A stretch of 35,688 nt of DNA from an uncultured Bacteroidota bacterium (GCA_946414435.1 CAMKOM010000031.1:1-35688); one strand, 5' to 3'; shown: positions 24,948 through 32,366, counted from the first letter of the stretch. The notes: generated by a model not told the origin, from the sequence alone. A program made the numbers and translations.

Positions 24948-26057
24948 TCAATCGAGTTTAGCCTTGTACATTGAACGCTCATCTTCATATACCCACAAAT
25001 ACAATGTGTTGCTGTTTTTACTATAACTCAATCGGACAACATTTTTCCCTTTTGCACTGTACCTTGCAATAACATTCCCATCCCAGTCGAGATGGAATAT
25101 CTCTCTCTTCTCCTTTTCTATTTCCACATAATTATCAGTATCCTTGCATTTGCGATTCCGACGGTTTGCCACAAAAATATTTTCGGTGTCACAAAATGCA
25201 GCTCCGTAGTAATGACTCATTCCGTCTCCTTTTTGAAAATACATATAATTGTCAATTGGCGCGTACTTTCCGTCATCGGGTTCCGGTCCTTCTATCTTTT
25301 TTATGACATTCAAATCTTCGTCAAAAATCTTTATGTAGGGTTGATACATGTAACAACACATTATTCGCTTTTTTTCTTTGTTAACGGAAATAGTCCAATT
25401 AGAGACATCAGATGTTAAGTACTTTATGTTTTTATAATCTGACAAATCATATTTTGGATTAAACGAGCCGTCGATGTTCACTTTATAAAACTCGGGCAGA
25501 GATGCGTTAGGCTTGCAGGCACTGCTACCTGCGAAATAGAAACTATTCGAAATCAGGAATGAAGTGTCGCTAAGTGATGCCCACTCAGAGATGGTAACCC
25601 CTTTGACATCAATAATATTTGGTTGGTAGCTATTGCCACGCATAATGGCGGAATCAATATTGAAAGGAATCAGTTTCCTTGTCACATAGCAATATACGTC
25701 CAAATAATTATTGGAAAGACGCCCTATTATAGCCAGGACTTCATTTGGACCTTTGCCTCGTGTGAAATATTCACCTATTATATTTCCATTGTTGATATTT
25801 ACCACAGTCAGCATATGGGTAAGTGGATATGGGTCGCCGTCTTTTAAAACCAATAGTATGGAATCATTATATATGAAAGCGCTGGCGCACCGCATTAGGT
25901 ATTCTTCCGGAATATCAAGTTTTTCTAATTTTAAAGGTATTACTTCCGGCAATGTTTCGTCGGACAATGTTACTGTTTCATATTCAGCATTATGTTTCTG
26001 TCCTATGTTGCACGATGCAAAACTTACTAATATTAAAAGCAGAACAAAGAATTTCAT
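24948..26057 (-). CDS. 6-bladed beta-propeller lipoprotein (DUF5128/BF2992-like), module B
   Basis: A 369-residue lipoprotein, lipobox FASC (Cys16). It has the family hallmark TRGKGPNEVLAI at about residues 99-110. It is beta-rich throughout, with blade-like strands such as LTVVNINNGNIIGEYF, IKIFDEDLNVIKKIEG and IFHLDWDGNVIARYS. It is the paralog of the module A propeller at 16607-17641. It follows the peptide B gene after a 55-bp gap that holds a hairpin and precedes the CxxC lipoprotein by 2 bp. Cell position: periplasmic face of a membrane or the outer surface. Function unknown; constant pairing with NVEALA peptides suggests peptide binding. Confidence 0.78.
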   Translation of the reverse strand: MKFFVLLLILVSFASCNIGQKHNAEYETVTLSDETLPEVIPLKLEKLDIPEEYLMRCASAFIYNDSILLVLKDGDPYPLTHMLTVVNINNGNIIGEYFTRGKGPNEVLAIIGRLSNNYLDVYCYVTRKLIPFNIDSAIMRGNSYQPNIIDVKGVTISEWASLSDTSFLISNSFYFAGSSACKPNASLPEFYKVNIDGSFNPKYDLSDYKNIKYLTSDVSNWTISVNKEKKRIMCCYMYQPYIKIFDEDLNVIKKIEGPEPDDGKYAPIDNYMYFQKGDGMSHYYGAAFCDTENIFVANRRNRKCKDTDNYVEIEKEKREIFHLDWDGNVIARYSAKGKNVVRLSYSKNSNTLYLWVYEDERSMYKAKLD

Positions 26058-26079
26058 ATTCAGCGGTTTGTGTTTGTTG

Positions 26080-26109
26080 AATAAACCACACTAAGAAAGT
26101 GTGGTTTAT
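26080..26109 (-). terminator. Intercistronic hairpin between peptide B and propeller B
   Basis: Stem ATAAACCACAC / GTGTGGTTTAT, perfect 11 bp, loop TTTCTTA on the - strand. A strong T-run does not follow, so it may act as an RNA-processing or stabilising stem rather than a full terminator. Its place matches the hairpin of module A (17654-17687). Confidence 0.6.
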
Positions 26110-26112
26110 CAA

Positions 26113-26445
26113 TTATGAATTAATAATCTTTTTTACACCAGTACAAGTAAAGGGTTCTGAAAAAGGTCCAATTTTATATTCTCCCCCAGTCCCAATGGAA
26201 CCACCAACATTACAAGTCACATCGTCGCTCCCATCACAGATTGTATAAGTGACACGTACAGGCGTACCGTCGCTACGTAAAAGGATATGCTCAGTTACAA
26301 CAACACATTCGCTGGCCTCCGCAATATTATCCAGATTCAGCAAGGAAAGTGCACAATTTCTTGCATTTACATCATTCGCCAAGTAAACATTCACACCTGC
26401 CACAGCCACTACAGCCATAGCCAAGATTTTATTACGTAATTTCAT
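26113..26445 (-). CDS. NVEALA-family leader peptide, module B
   Basis: A 110-residue precursor. Basic/hydrophobic start (MKLRNKILAMAVVAVAG), then VNVYLAND, then LLNLDNIAEASE, the degenerate NVEALA signature. The C-terminal part has cysteines at 47, 70, 78 and 101 (a fifth, Cys31, is in the leader), consistent with two disulfides in a mature peptide, and contains GEYKIG, shared with peptide A (GQFKIG). It is the first gene of module B, driven from beside the conserved element at 26483-26708. The -7 box lies at 26482-26489 on the - strand. Signal peptidase I, CxxC lipoproteins and a propeller are encoded downstream. Secretion and folding are inferred from these features. Confidence 0.72.
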   Translation of the reverse strand: MKLRNKILAMAVVAVAGVNVYLANDVNARNCALSLLNLDNIAEASECVVVTEHILLRSDGTPVRVTYTICDGSDDVTCNVGGSIGTGGEYKIGPFSEPFTCTGVKKIINS

Positions 26446-26481
26446 TTTTCTAAAATTTAAAGTTTAAAAATCGTTTGTGCC

Positions 26482-26489
26482 CAAAAGTA
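26482..26489 (-). promoter_or_regulatory. -7 promoter box of the peptide B operon
   Basis: TACTTTTG on the - strand matches TAnnTTTG exactly, 36 bp before ATG 26445. The -33 position has no TTTG but is covered by the dyad ATGCCAACG...CGCTTGGTAT, which suggests control by an activator or repressor bound there. Copy A has a similar but weaker box (TTATTTTG) at 18019-18026. Confidence 0.5.
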
Positions 26490-26708
26490 ATACCAAGCGT
26501 CTGGCACTTAGCCCGTTGGCATACTGCCGCTTGTGGCGGCTCAGTGTGCGGCAGCAACTGAGTTGGCTCGCAACCGCTGCGGTTGCGCAACCAAAAGGTG
26601 AGTTTTTCCGTATATTTGCAGCGTTAACCTCCTTGTTGAGTGTTTAACATAGGGTAGGTTGGCGTTGCGCTCTTCAAAATCACTCCGCCAGCCTCCCGTT
26701 TTTTAATG
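26483..26708. promoter_or_regulatory. Conserved structured intergenic element, copy B
   Basis: Homolog of 18022-18245. From left: dyad ATACCAAGCG / CGTTGGCAT (26490-26522), stem CTGCCGC / GCGGCAG, stem GCAACCGC / GCGGTTGC, a -7-like box TATATTTG on the + strand (26611-26618), the block GCGTTAACCTCC (26621-26632), and a terminator-like hairpin. Stem sequences differ from copy A but pairing is kept. From 26709 to 27103 I see only AT-rich sequence and a run of ten C. Confidence 0.65.
26625..26705 (+). ncRNA. Candidate divergent small RNA, copy B
   Basis: Predicted from a perfect -7 box (TATATTTG, 26611-26618), a partly paired GTTAA...TTAAC stem with CTC/GAG inside, and a final stem GGG-AGGTTGGCG / CGCCAGCCTCCC (one bulged T) followed by six T. 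In copy A the same stem is built of different bases (GGTGAAG / CTTCAC). No -33 box at normal spacing. Expression is unproven. Confidence 0.45.
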
Positions 26709-26855
26709 CACCATTTCGCAGAAAGAATCTTCCAAAAATCACAAAGAGTCAAACCAAGAAATGATGTATGTCAAAGTTTGTATATTTTTTCTAAAATTCC
26801 AAACAAATTAATGTAAAAAATACACTTATACAATCGATTGACAATCAATAAATTA

Positions 26856-26865
26856 CCCCCCCCCC
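26856..26865. repeat. Homopolymer of ten C
   Basis: Ten consecutive C in an AT-rich intergenic stretch between peptide B and the three-gene operon. Such tracts slip easily; here no gene frame crosses it. Confidence 0.85.
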
Positions 26866-27082
26866 TATATACTAATTCCTTTTGTTCTCTCCAAATTTTT
26901 TAGTCAAAAAAACGAACATTTTCTCAGTTGTGCAAATCAAATAAACATGCATGTTTTCTCTAATATGAACAAATTCATATATAAAAAAGTGACTCGCATC
27001 TTTTTCAATAATGTCTTTTATTATTCGACATTACTGCGGATTATTTATAATGGAATAAATCAAGCAACCATTTATATAATCT

Positions 27083-27117
27083 TTGCCATACATTAATTTA
27101 GTTTTAGTATGGCAAAA
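27083..27117 (-). terminator. Hairpin at the end of the three-gene operon
   Basis: Arms TTTGCCATAC / GTATGGCAAA, perfect 10 bp, loop of about 15. The first arm overlaps the last codons and stop of the 27104-27901 gene. The following T content is modest, so termination is probable but not certain. Confidence 0.5.
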
Positions 27118-27901
27118 ACCAATAAGGCCACTTCATATAAAATCGGCGAAGGATTTTATAGTCTGGTTCAGTATTGATTGTGCAATGCAGAATTAAATGT
27201 TGCTTAAGTGATTTAAAAATCCTTCTATCAGAATTGGAAAGTTTTTCTGTCGGTGTAACTGGCGTCTTGTCTGTTGGTCTTGTGGTATCAAGCGTAACAT
27301 GCCAATAATTTGCATTAGTCGGAGCATGTTGTACTTTGATTCGCGGTCGTATTGTAACAATATTTTTCTTGTTCTCAAAAGCTCCTACAATATGAGCATC
27401 ATATCTTTTCTCATTGTCAGTAGTGGCTTCTGCTGCTAGTTGCGCGTATTTATCGCGTTCTTCTGCCGTATCAAAGTGCTTGTATGCTGGAAATGTCCTA
27501 TTATGAATCTCACATACATAAAAACACAAACCAAAACATGGGGAGGTGATTGAATAACTTTCTTCTTCTGAAACAATTTTTGGGTTAACACATCCTCCTT
27601 TCCAAGATGCTTTAGCTTCATCGGCAACAGGTAAGAATCGCAAATGAGCATTACTTCTCGTATCAAACAGCCCGCCAGCAAGTGTTAAAGAAAGGTTTGC
27701 CATGCTATTAGTGAACACTCTTTCGTCCAACAAGTTTACACCTTGTTCGGTTTCTTTTGTATAGTCTTTTTCTTCACCTTCGACTAACCGCACAACCATC
27801 AAATTATCAAACTTTTTAAGAAGGTTATCTATATTTAACCCCTTCTTGTAGCTTGCCAATGGCAGTATTTCTGTTGGATAAGGCTCCTTCTTTAAACACA
27901 T
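27104..27901 (-). CDS. Unknown protein, third gene of a three-gene operon
   Basis: I do not recognise this 265-residue protein. No signal peptide or membrane segment. Notable parts: a mixed head (residues 1-60), CFGLCFYVCEIHNRTFPAYKHFDT in the middle with several cysteines and histidines, and a C-terminal part with TNANYWHVTLDTTRPTD and an aromatic, basic end (YMKWPYWFLPY). The sequence NYWHVTLDTTRP suggests a nucleic-acid or small-molecule binding fold but no family can be named. It starts 7 bp after the preceding gene, so the three genes form one operon. Low GC and codon use differ from the RND block, in keeping with separate acquisition. Confidence 0.6.
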   Translation of the reverse strand: MCLKKEPYPTEILPLASYKKGLNIDNLLKKFDNLMVVRLVEGEEKDYTKETEQGVNLLDERVFTNSMANLSLTLAGGLFDTRSNAHLRFLPVADEAKASWKGGCVNPKIVSEEESYSITSPCFGLCFYVCEIHNRTFPAYKHFDTAEERDKYAQLAAEATTDNEKRYDAHIVGAFENKKNIVTIRPRIKVQHAPTNANYWHVTLDTTRPTDKTPVTPTEKLSNSDRRIFKSLKQHLILHCTINTEPDYKILRRFYMKWPYWFLPY

Positions 27902-27908
27902 GGTTTTC

Positions 27909-28544
27909 TTATGCAGTAACAGAATTGATTTTTCTTACAATTTCTTCTACGGGCATCTCGTCAGTGACTAACAAAGTGGTTCCTCTATGTAGTGAAAATA
28001 CCATAGGGGAGTCCTTATCTTCATCAATGAAGCAAGATATACTAAGTGTCAATCCGCTTGACAATTTCAGAATAGTGTCAATACTGGCATCATCGGTGTT
28101 GTACGAGGTCACATTGTCTCTAAAGTCCAACTTGCATAGCGCATTGGCCATTGCAGTGAAAAAAACTTGTTTTTCTGCAGGAAAGCCTTCGCTGTACCGC
28201 GCAAACGAATGTTTCATCGACTGAAAGCGTTTTTGCATTTTCTCTGATTCTTTGTCTATCGTTTGCTCATACTGCGTGCGTACATATACATATTTGTCTG
28301 TTGAATGTGAATAAAACACCAGCATGGGGCCAGAGTTATAAAGTTGCTCTACAGATATATCATTATTCGATGGATGGTATTTGCTATCTGTAATACCACA
28401 TAGCAGGGCTAAAGTTATAATCCCCTTTTTAGTGTAAGATATTGCAGTATTCCCCAATTTAGCGGAAGATGATATTGCTGTATTCCCAATTTTAGTGGAA
28501 GATACTGCAGTATTCTCCGTTTTATTATATTGATTCTGATACAT
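27909..28544 (-). CDS. Unknown protein with N-terminal repeats, second gene of the operon
   Basis: A 211-residue protein from ATG 28544 (a TTG lies at 28550). The start overlaps the end of the upstream gene by 20 bp. Residues about 10-40 contain three copies of a 10-11-residue unit, (G/E)NTA(I/V)SSxxK. A short hydrophobic stretch follows (IITLALLCGI), then a folded domain with LVFYSHSTDKYVYVRTQYEQ, FFTAMANALCKLDF and a tail VTDEMPVEEIVRKINS. No family is recognised. The repeats could be a linker or a membrane-proximal stalk. Strict linkage with its neighbours suggests a complex or effector/immunity set. Confidence 0.6.
   Translation of the reverse strand: MYQNQYNKTENTAVSSTKIGNTAISSSAKLGNTAISYTKKGIITLALLCGITDSKYHPSNNDISVEQLYNSGPMLVFYSHSTDKYVYVRTQYEQTIDKESEKMQKRFQSMKHSFARYSEGFPAEKQVFFTAMANALCKLDFRDNVTSYNTDDASIDTILKLSSGLTLSISCFIDEDKDSPMVFSLHRGTTLLVTDEMPVEEIVRKINSVTA
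28443..28530. repeat. Tandem 30-33-bp coding repeats
   Basis: Three imperfect units, each with GCAGTATT or GCTGTATT on the + strand, encode the repeated (G/E)NTA(I/V)SSxxK unit of the second operon protein. Unit number could vary between strains by slippage. Confidence 0.65.
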
Positions 28545-29268
28545 TTTCAATAAGTTTTTCTTTTATTCCCAATATATCATCAAAGAATTTGTTCACACCT
28601 TCCGTATCCAAATCTATTGCTTTTTCAGGTGTGCTGTTTATATCTAATTGCAATAATACCACTTGTATTTGTTGTTGGCTTTCTGCCCCGACTCTTATTT
28701 GAACTCCATCAGAAATATTGTGCAGTAGGTTCATTTCTATCTCTTTGCCACAAATATTAATTACACGTTTAAGTAAGAAGTTAAAATTCACATCACGCAT
28801 AGGGGTGCCGTCATAAACGGTCTTTTTAAGTAAGCCATCCCAACGCGCATCGTATGTTCCGTCTTCATATCTTATTGCATAAAGTGGGGCGTATGCTATT
28901 CTGGTTACTGTAGATATACTGATTTCTTTCATAATCGTAGTAAACCAGTTTGCACATTTTTTACAGAAATTCATTTCTGTTTCATCACCATATTTGGCAT
29001 CTTTGGTGAGAATGATGTCTATTTTACCTGGTAGAAAGACAATATTATAATCGCCACCATCGTCACCCTTCTTGAATAATCTCCAAGGCATTCCATATTG
29101 TGGTTCTGTTGGGTTAACGCCAGGCATTATTATTTCTGGAGCACTGTAAACATCGCTTTTAGGTAAAAGCATCTCCATAAACTTGTTCGCATTTTCAGGT
29201 GTATATCCAATAATTTGCGACACAAATATTGTTCCTCTCAATTGTGCGATACATAAATTATCTTTCAT
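28525..29268 (-). CDS. TIGR04255-like protein, first gene of the three-gene operon
   Basis: A 247-residue cytoplasmic protein without membrane segments. Layout resembles the sporadically distributed TIGR04255 family: a beta-rich head, a central WFTTIMKEISISTVTRIAYAPLYAI segment where family members have a similar strand, and an end with LDIDLDTEG-like acidic residues followed by helices (VNKFFDDILGIKEKLIENV). I rate this family match as tentative. Such genes occur in accessory regions of many bacteria and have no assigned activity. It leads the operon and overlaps the next gene by 20 bp. Its start region faces the DUF2971 gene across a 390-bp gap. Confidence 0.55.
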   Translation of the reverse strand: MKDNLCIAQLRGTIFVSQIIGYTPENANKFMEMLLPKSDVYSAPEIIMPGVNPTEPQYGMPWRLFKKGDDGGDYNIVFLPGKIDIILTKDAKYGDETEMNFCKKCANWFTTIMKEISISTVTRIAYAPLYAIRYEDGTYDARWDGLLKKTVYDGTPMRDVNFNFLLKRVINICGKEIEMNLLHNISDGVQIRVGAESQQQIQVVLLQLDINSTPEKAIDLDTEGVNKFFDDILGIKEKLIENVSESI

Positions 29269-29280
29269 AAAAATATCACA

Positions 29281-29593
29281 TTGTATTTATTACTCAACCT
29301 TTTATATAGTTTCCCATAAATGGAACGCAAAAATATAATAATATTCTATATATAATTTTTTTTGTTTTCATTTAACATAAATTTAACAAAAAGAAGACGT
29401 TTATACAATTTTCTTTGTAAATATAGTTCCATTTCAACAAGAGGCTTCCCGACTCACTCGTAAATTCGTTTGCACCTAATTTCGTTTCTTTTGTTTTGTG
29501 TACAACCTTCAGGTTGTGTTGTTTGTTGTTGTAGCAATGCTTGCCGCAAACAAAACAGGTTAAGAGTTGTTGGAATTTGTTTAGAACTTTCCA
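29281..29593. other. Intergenic stretch, AT-rich with decayed hairpin repeat
   Basis: From 29281 to about 29440 the sequence is very AT-rich and without recognisable sites other than those expected for the leftward operon's promoter. About 29500-29550 holds remnants of the hairpin repeat family (CAACCTTCAGGTTG and GCAATGCTTGCCGC). A reading frame crosses it in phase with the DUF2971 gene, but the repeat content speaks against translation. Confidence 0.5.
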
Positions 29594-29623
29594 TTTGCGT
29601 ACTTTCTTTTGTTTCTACCTTTG
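29594..29623 (+). promoter_or_regulatory. Promoter of the DUF2971 gene
   Basis: TTTG (29594-29597), an 18-bp gap and TACCTTTG (29616-29623), close to the Bacteroidota -33/-7 consensus. It places the transcript start near 29630 and so supports ATG 29659 as the start codon. Confidence 0.6.
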
Positions 29624-29658
29624 ACCGTGCAAATATTGCAATTCAACATATTTTGATT

Positions 29659-30834
29659 ATGAGTAATGTAAATCACACAGATTTAGAAGCAGCACTTGAT
29701 AAATACGTCAAAACTTATCTTGAAAAGGTTAGTGTTGATAATGCGCAGCAAGTAATTTCCGAGTTTAACGAGAAATGGAAAACAATTGTCGGTTATAAAG
29801 CCACAACTTTAGATAGTCAATCTAAATATGGTCTTGCTCTTGTTTCGCTTTCTATTGCATATTATGAACTGCCAGAATCATCGGAAAAAGACATTAGTCA
29901 TTTGTCAAGATTGGTGGATGAATATGATGATGACACTAATACAAAACGAACCTTATATGGTCTTGAAATCAATCAATCCCTACATTATAATATTGGTTCT
30001 TGTTGGCATAAATTGGGTGTTTTATATGATGCTAAAGCATTAGAATCTTTCAAAAAAAGCATCTATTATTCTTTTTCGTTATCATATTGTATGAGTCGCC
30101 CAATAACCGCATACCGTTTTAAAAAATGTTCTGAGCATCTATATCAATCACTAATTAACGAACAATTAAACATATCATCACCCACAACTTTTAATGACCC
30201 ATTCGATAGCCCTTTATTAGAATTATTAGAATCTGATAGTTCTGACATTAATCGTTTGTTATATCAAGCATACAAGGAATGTTTGAAAGTCGCGTGTTTT
30301 ACAGATAATATAAAACAACCATACCAATTAAACAGCAATCTTCCTGAAATACGAAACGAAAAAAAACGAGCAAATTGTAAAGAAGAGTTTTTAAATAGTC
30401 TGATGTGGGCGCATTATGCTGATTCACATAAAGGTATATGTATCAAGTACAGATTCGACAATTTTGTTACCAAAGTGGGATGTACTGATAAAAACGTTGT
30501 TGCATATTTTTACGACATAGAATATTACGATGGAGACGTGGAAAAAATAAAAAAAGACGACAGAACTATTTCTTTTAAAAAAGCCTTTTTCTATAAAGGC
30601 AAACAATGGGAATATGAAAATGAATTGCGGTTTCTTTATTATGATGTAAATGGCAAAGGAGATTACGCAACGATTGATGTACCAGACAGTATTGAAGCAA
30701 TATATTTCGGGTTGAAATGTTCTGAAAAAGATGAAAAAGCAATCCGAAAAATTATGAAAGATAAGAATGTGCAATTTTATAAGATGCAAATGGACGAAAA
30801 ACACTTCGGTCAATTAAAGGCTGTCAAAATATAA
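29659..30834 (+). CDS. DUF2971 protein with helical N-terminal domain
   Basis: A 391-residue protein from ATG 29659. The frame opens at 29470, but that part runs over repeat DNA and upstream of a good promoter. Residues about 1-140 are helical and TPR-like (YGLALVSLSIAYYEL, SLHYNIGSCWHKLGVLYDAKALESFKKSI). Residues about 150-385 match DUF2971: LYQSLINEQLNISSPTTFNDPFDSP, KVACFTD, SLMWAHYADSHKGICIKYRF, and KGKQWEYENELRFLYY. Family members are cytoplasmic, of unknown biochemistry, and frequent in phage-defence islands. Low GC sets it apart from its neighbours. It is convergent with the lysis-like block and divergent from the unknown three-gene operon. Confidence 0.82.
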   Translation: MSNVNHTDLEAALDKYVKTYLEKVSVDNAQQVISEFNEKWKTIVGYKATTLDSQSKYGLALVSLSIAYYELPESSEKDISHLSRLVDEYDDDTNTKRTLYGLEINQSLHYNIGSCWHKLGVLYDAKALESFKKSIYYSFSLSYCMSRPITAYRFKKCSEHLYQSLINEQLNISSPTTFNDPFDSPLLELLESDSSDINRLLYQAYKECLKVACFTDNIKQPYQLNSNLPEIRNEKKRANCKEEFLNSLMWAHYADSHKGICIKYRFDNFVTKVGCTDKNVVAYFYDIEYYDGDVEKIKKDDRTISFKKAFFYKGKQWEYENELRFLYYDVNGKGDYATIDVPDSIEAIYFGLKCSEKDEKAIRKIMKDKNVQFYKMQMDEKHFGQLKAVKI

Positions 30835-30950
30835 TTACTATTCATTATCTGTCCCATCAGTCTCACAAAATGTCGTAATTGCACAATCGCGTTAATTCGT
30901 TAGTACCTTATCGCGTTTCGTTTGTTATTGCAGCAATGCTGGCTGCCGAC

Positions 30951-30986
30951 AAAAAAGGTTGGCCGCTAAAGCAACCAACCCTTTTG
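30951..30986. terminator. Bidirectional terminator between convergent genes
   Basis: Stem AAAAGGTTGG / CCAACCCTTTT with a loop of about 15, flanked by A-run on the left and T-run on the right. It can end both the DUF2971 transcript and the leftward lysis-like operon. A CGTTAGTACC motif and a decayed hairpin repeat lie just left (30899-30945). Confidence 0.6.
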
Positions 30987-31490
30987 TCATTTCCTCAATG
31001 CTCTTGTTCCAATCGCCACCGCCACCACCACACCCAAAAAGAAAACCCAGTCATTCCGTTGTTTAATCACTCTGTCAAGTTGCTGTTGTTGTCGGTCAGT
31101 AGTTGAGGTTGCTTTTTTAGTCCTGGTTATTTTCACCACACCGCCGCCGTTCTCGATAAGGTCGGCAACAACGCCAGCGCACTCTTGGTCGGCAAGCGTC
31201 GGCTCAACAGGCCGCTGCGCGGCAAATCGCCTACGCTTGCCTCTTTCAGCCTTTCGGCCTTCATTTTCCCCACGCTCGTTGTTTGCCGTTGGTTTGTCTA
31301 TAGCGTCGGTGTTGCTCGCAAACACCTCAATAATCGTTGTTTGCTCACTCTGTGCGGTCGAATCCGTCCGCGCTTCGCTTCGGCCGATATTCTTACCGCA
31401 CTTGCAACCCCAAAGCAACCAAATTGCCGCCAATGCCAAAAGCCAAATAATAAGCACTTTAGCGTTCATTTTTGTATGTCTGTCTATCAT
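30987..31490 (-). CDS. Small membrane protein of the lysis-like block
   Basis: A 167-residue protein starting at ATG 31490, overlapping the amidase stop as ATGA; an internal ATG at 31469 is an alternative. One hydrophobic segment follows the head (VLIIWLLALAAIWLLWGC), with a cysteine that could be lipidated (WGCKC). A long polar, strongly charged stretch comes next, then a glutamine-rich helix (DRQQQQLDRVIKQRND) and a C-terminal hydrophobic segment (VFFLGVVVAVAIGTRAL). Such a layout next to an amidase and holin recalls spanin-type lysis proteins, but sequence does not prove it. Confidence 0.6.
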   Translation of the reverse strand: MIDRHTKMNAKVLIIWLLALAAIWLLWGCKCGKNIGRSEARTDSTAQSEQTTIIEVFASNTDAIDKPTANNERGENEGRKAERGKRRRFAAQRPVEPTLADQECAGVVADLIENGGGVVKITRTKKATSTTDRQQQQLDRVIKQRNDWVFFLGVVVAVAIGTRALRK

Positions 31491-31912
31491 TGTCGGTTGT
31501 TTTTAGGTTGGTTTCCAAATTCCACTTGTACGTCAAAACAAGGGCAAGCCTTGTTTGCGTACTCATTGTGTCCGTGCACAGGCACGTCCCCAAAAACGTC
31601 ACGCAGCAAACGCACCGCCACTTTCAGTGCCTCGCGTTGTGCCTCTGTTCGTGTGTCGGCAGGCTTGCCGCAAGCGTCAAGGCCGCCAACGTAGGCAATG
31701 CCAATCGAGTTGGCATTATGGCCTTTACAATGTGCGCCGCACATCGTAATCGGCCGACCGTTCTTTATTTCGCCGTCGGGCATCACAACATAGTGGTAGC
31801 CAACATCTTTGAATCCCTTTTGTTTGTGCCAGGCACGCAGTTCGTCAATCGTCAATTCCCGCCCTGCCTTCGTCGCCGTGCAGTGGATTATAATTTCATT
31901 TATCGCTCTCAT
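31487..31912 (-). CDS. N-acetylmuramoyl-L-alanine amidase (Amidase_2, endolysin-like)
   Basis: A 141-residue single-domain enzyme of the T7-lysozyme type, which cuts the bond between muramic acid and the peptide stem of peptidoglycan. Zinc ligands are visible: His10 (IIIHCTAT), a His in VPVHGHNEY and the Cys in KACPCFDV. No signal peptide, so release would need the holin encoded upstream, whose gene end it overlaps by 17 bp. The same type of amidase is common in Bacteroidales mobile elements. It may also serve in peptidoglycan opening during transfer. Full length for the family. Confidence 0.9.
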   Translation of the reverse strand: MRAINEIIIHCTATKAGRELTIDELRAWHKQKGFKDVGYHYVVMPDGEIKNGRPITMCGAHCKGHNANSIGIAYVGGLDACGKPADTRTEAQREALKVAVRLLRDVFGDVPVHGHNEYANKACPCFDVQVEFGNQPKNNRQ

Positions 31913-32366
31913 AGTCAGCCGTTTTTAGTTCGTTAAGGTCAATGTCAAAGTGTCGGGCGGTTTTATCAATTAGAATCCGTCGAGCAATCCTTGCCCATTT
32001 GCTGTTGTTGCAACTCGCTTCGTTTTCGAGTATTGAGCACAATTGCCAAAAGCAGACTGCACCAGCCGCGATGTTCGTCAGGTGCATTTTGGCACCCTCG
32101 AAAACTACGCTCTCGACCAAATAGGCAAGGATGATAAGCCCGTAAACCTTAATCAGAGTAACCACCACTTTGCCCATTGCCGACGATTTGAATTTGCCGC
32201 TCGCTTTGTTCGGCTGCGCCTCACTTGCGCGACGCGCCAAACGCCACGCGCTAACCACATCGTACAAAACGGCCACAGTGCAGACCGCCATAAATGGGAG
32301 AGTTGGTTCAAGGTAAGCGGCCAATCCGCAGAGTGCAGCACCCAAGTATTTAATTATCGTTTCCAT
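31896..32366 (-). CDS. Holin-like membrane protein
   Basis: A 156-residue protein from ATG 32366 (METIIKYLGAALCGL); the longer frame to 32393 adds an unlikely head. Three to four hydrophobic segments: residues about 3-20, 22-42 (FMAVCTVAVLYDVVSAW), about 68-88 (VVVTLIKVYGLIILAYLV) and about 98-115 (NIAAGAVCFWQLCSIL), with a polar C-terminal tail. This fits the phage_holin_4-type family of Bacteroidota. It would let the amidase reach peptidoglycan. It is translationally overlapped by the amidase gene and preceded by a terminator that separates it from the small gene at 32451. Confidence 0.75.
   Translation of the reverse strand: METIIKYLGAALCGLAAYLEPTLPFMAVCTVAVLYDVVSAWRLARRASEAQPNKASGKFKSSAMGKVVVTLIKVYGLIILAYLVESVVFEGAKMHLTNIAAGAVCFWQLCSILENEASCNNSKWARIARRILIDKTARHFDIDLNELKTADYESDK

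Noticed and set aside
29470-29658. Upstream extension of the DUF2971 gene
   Set aside because: It covers remnants of hairpin repeats and the promoter at 29594-29623; ATG 29659 fits the promoter and the protein family.
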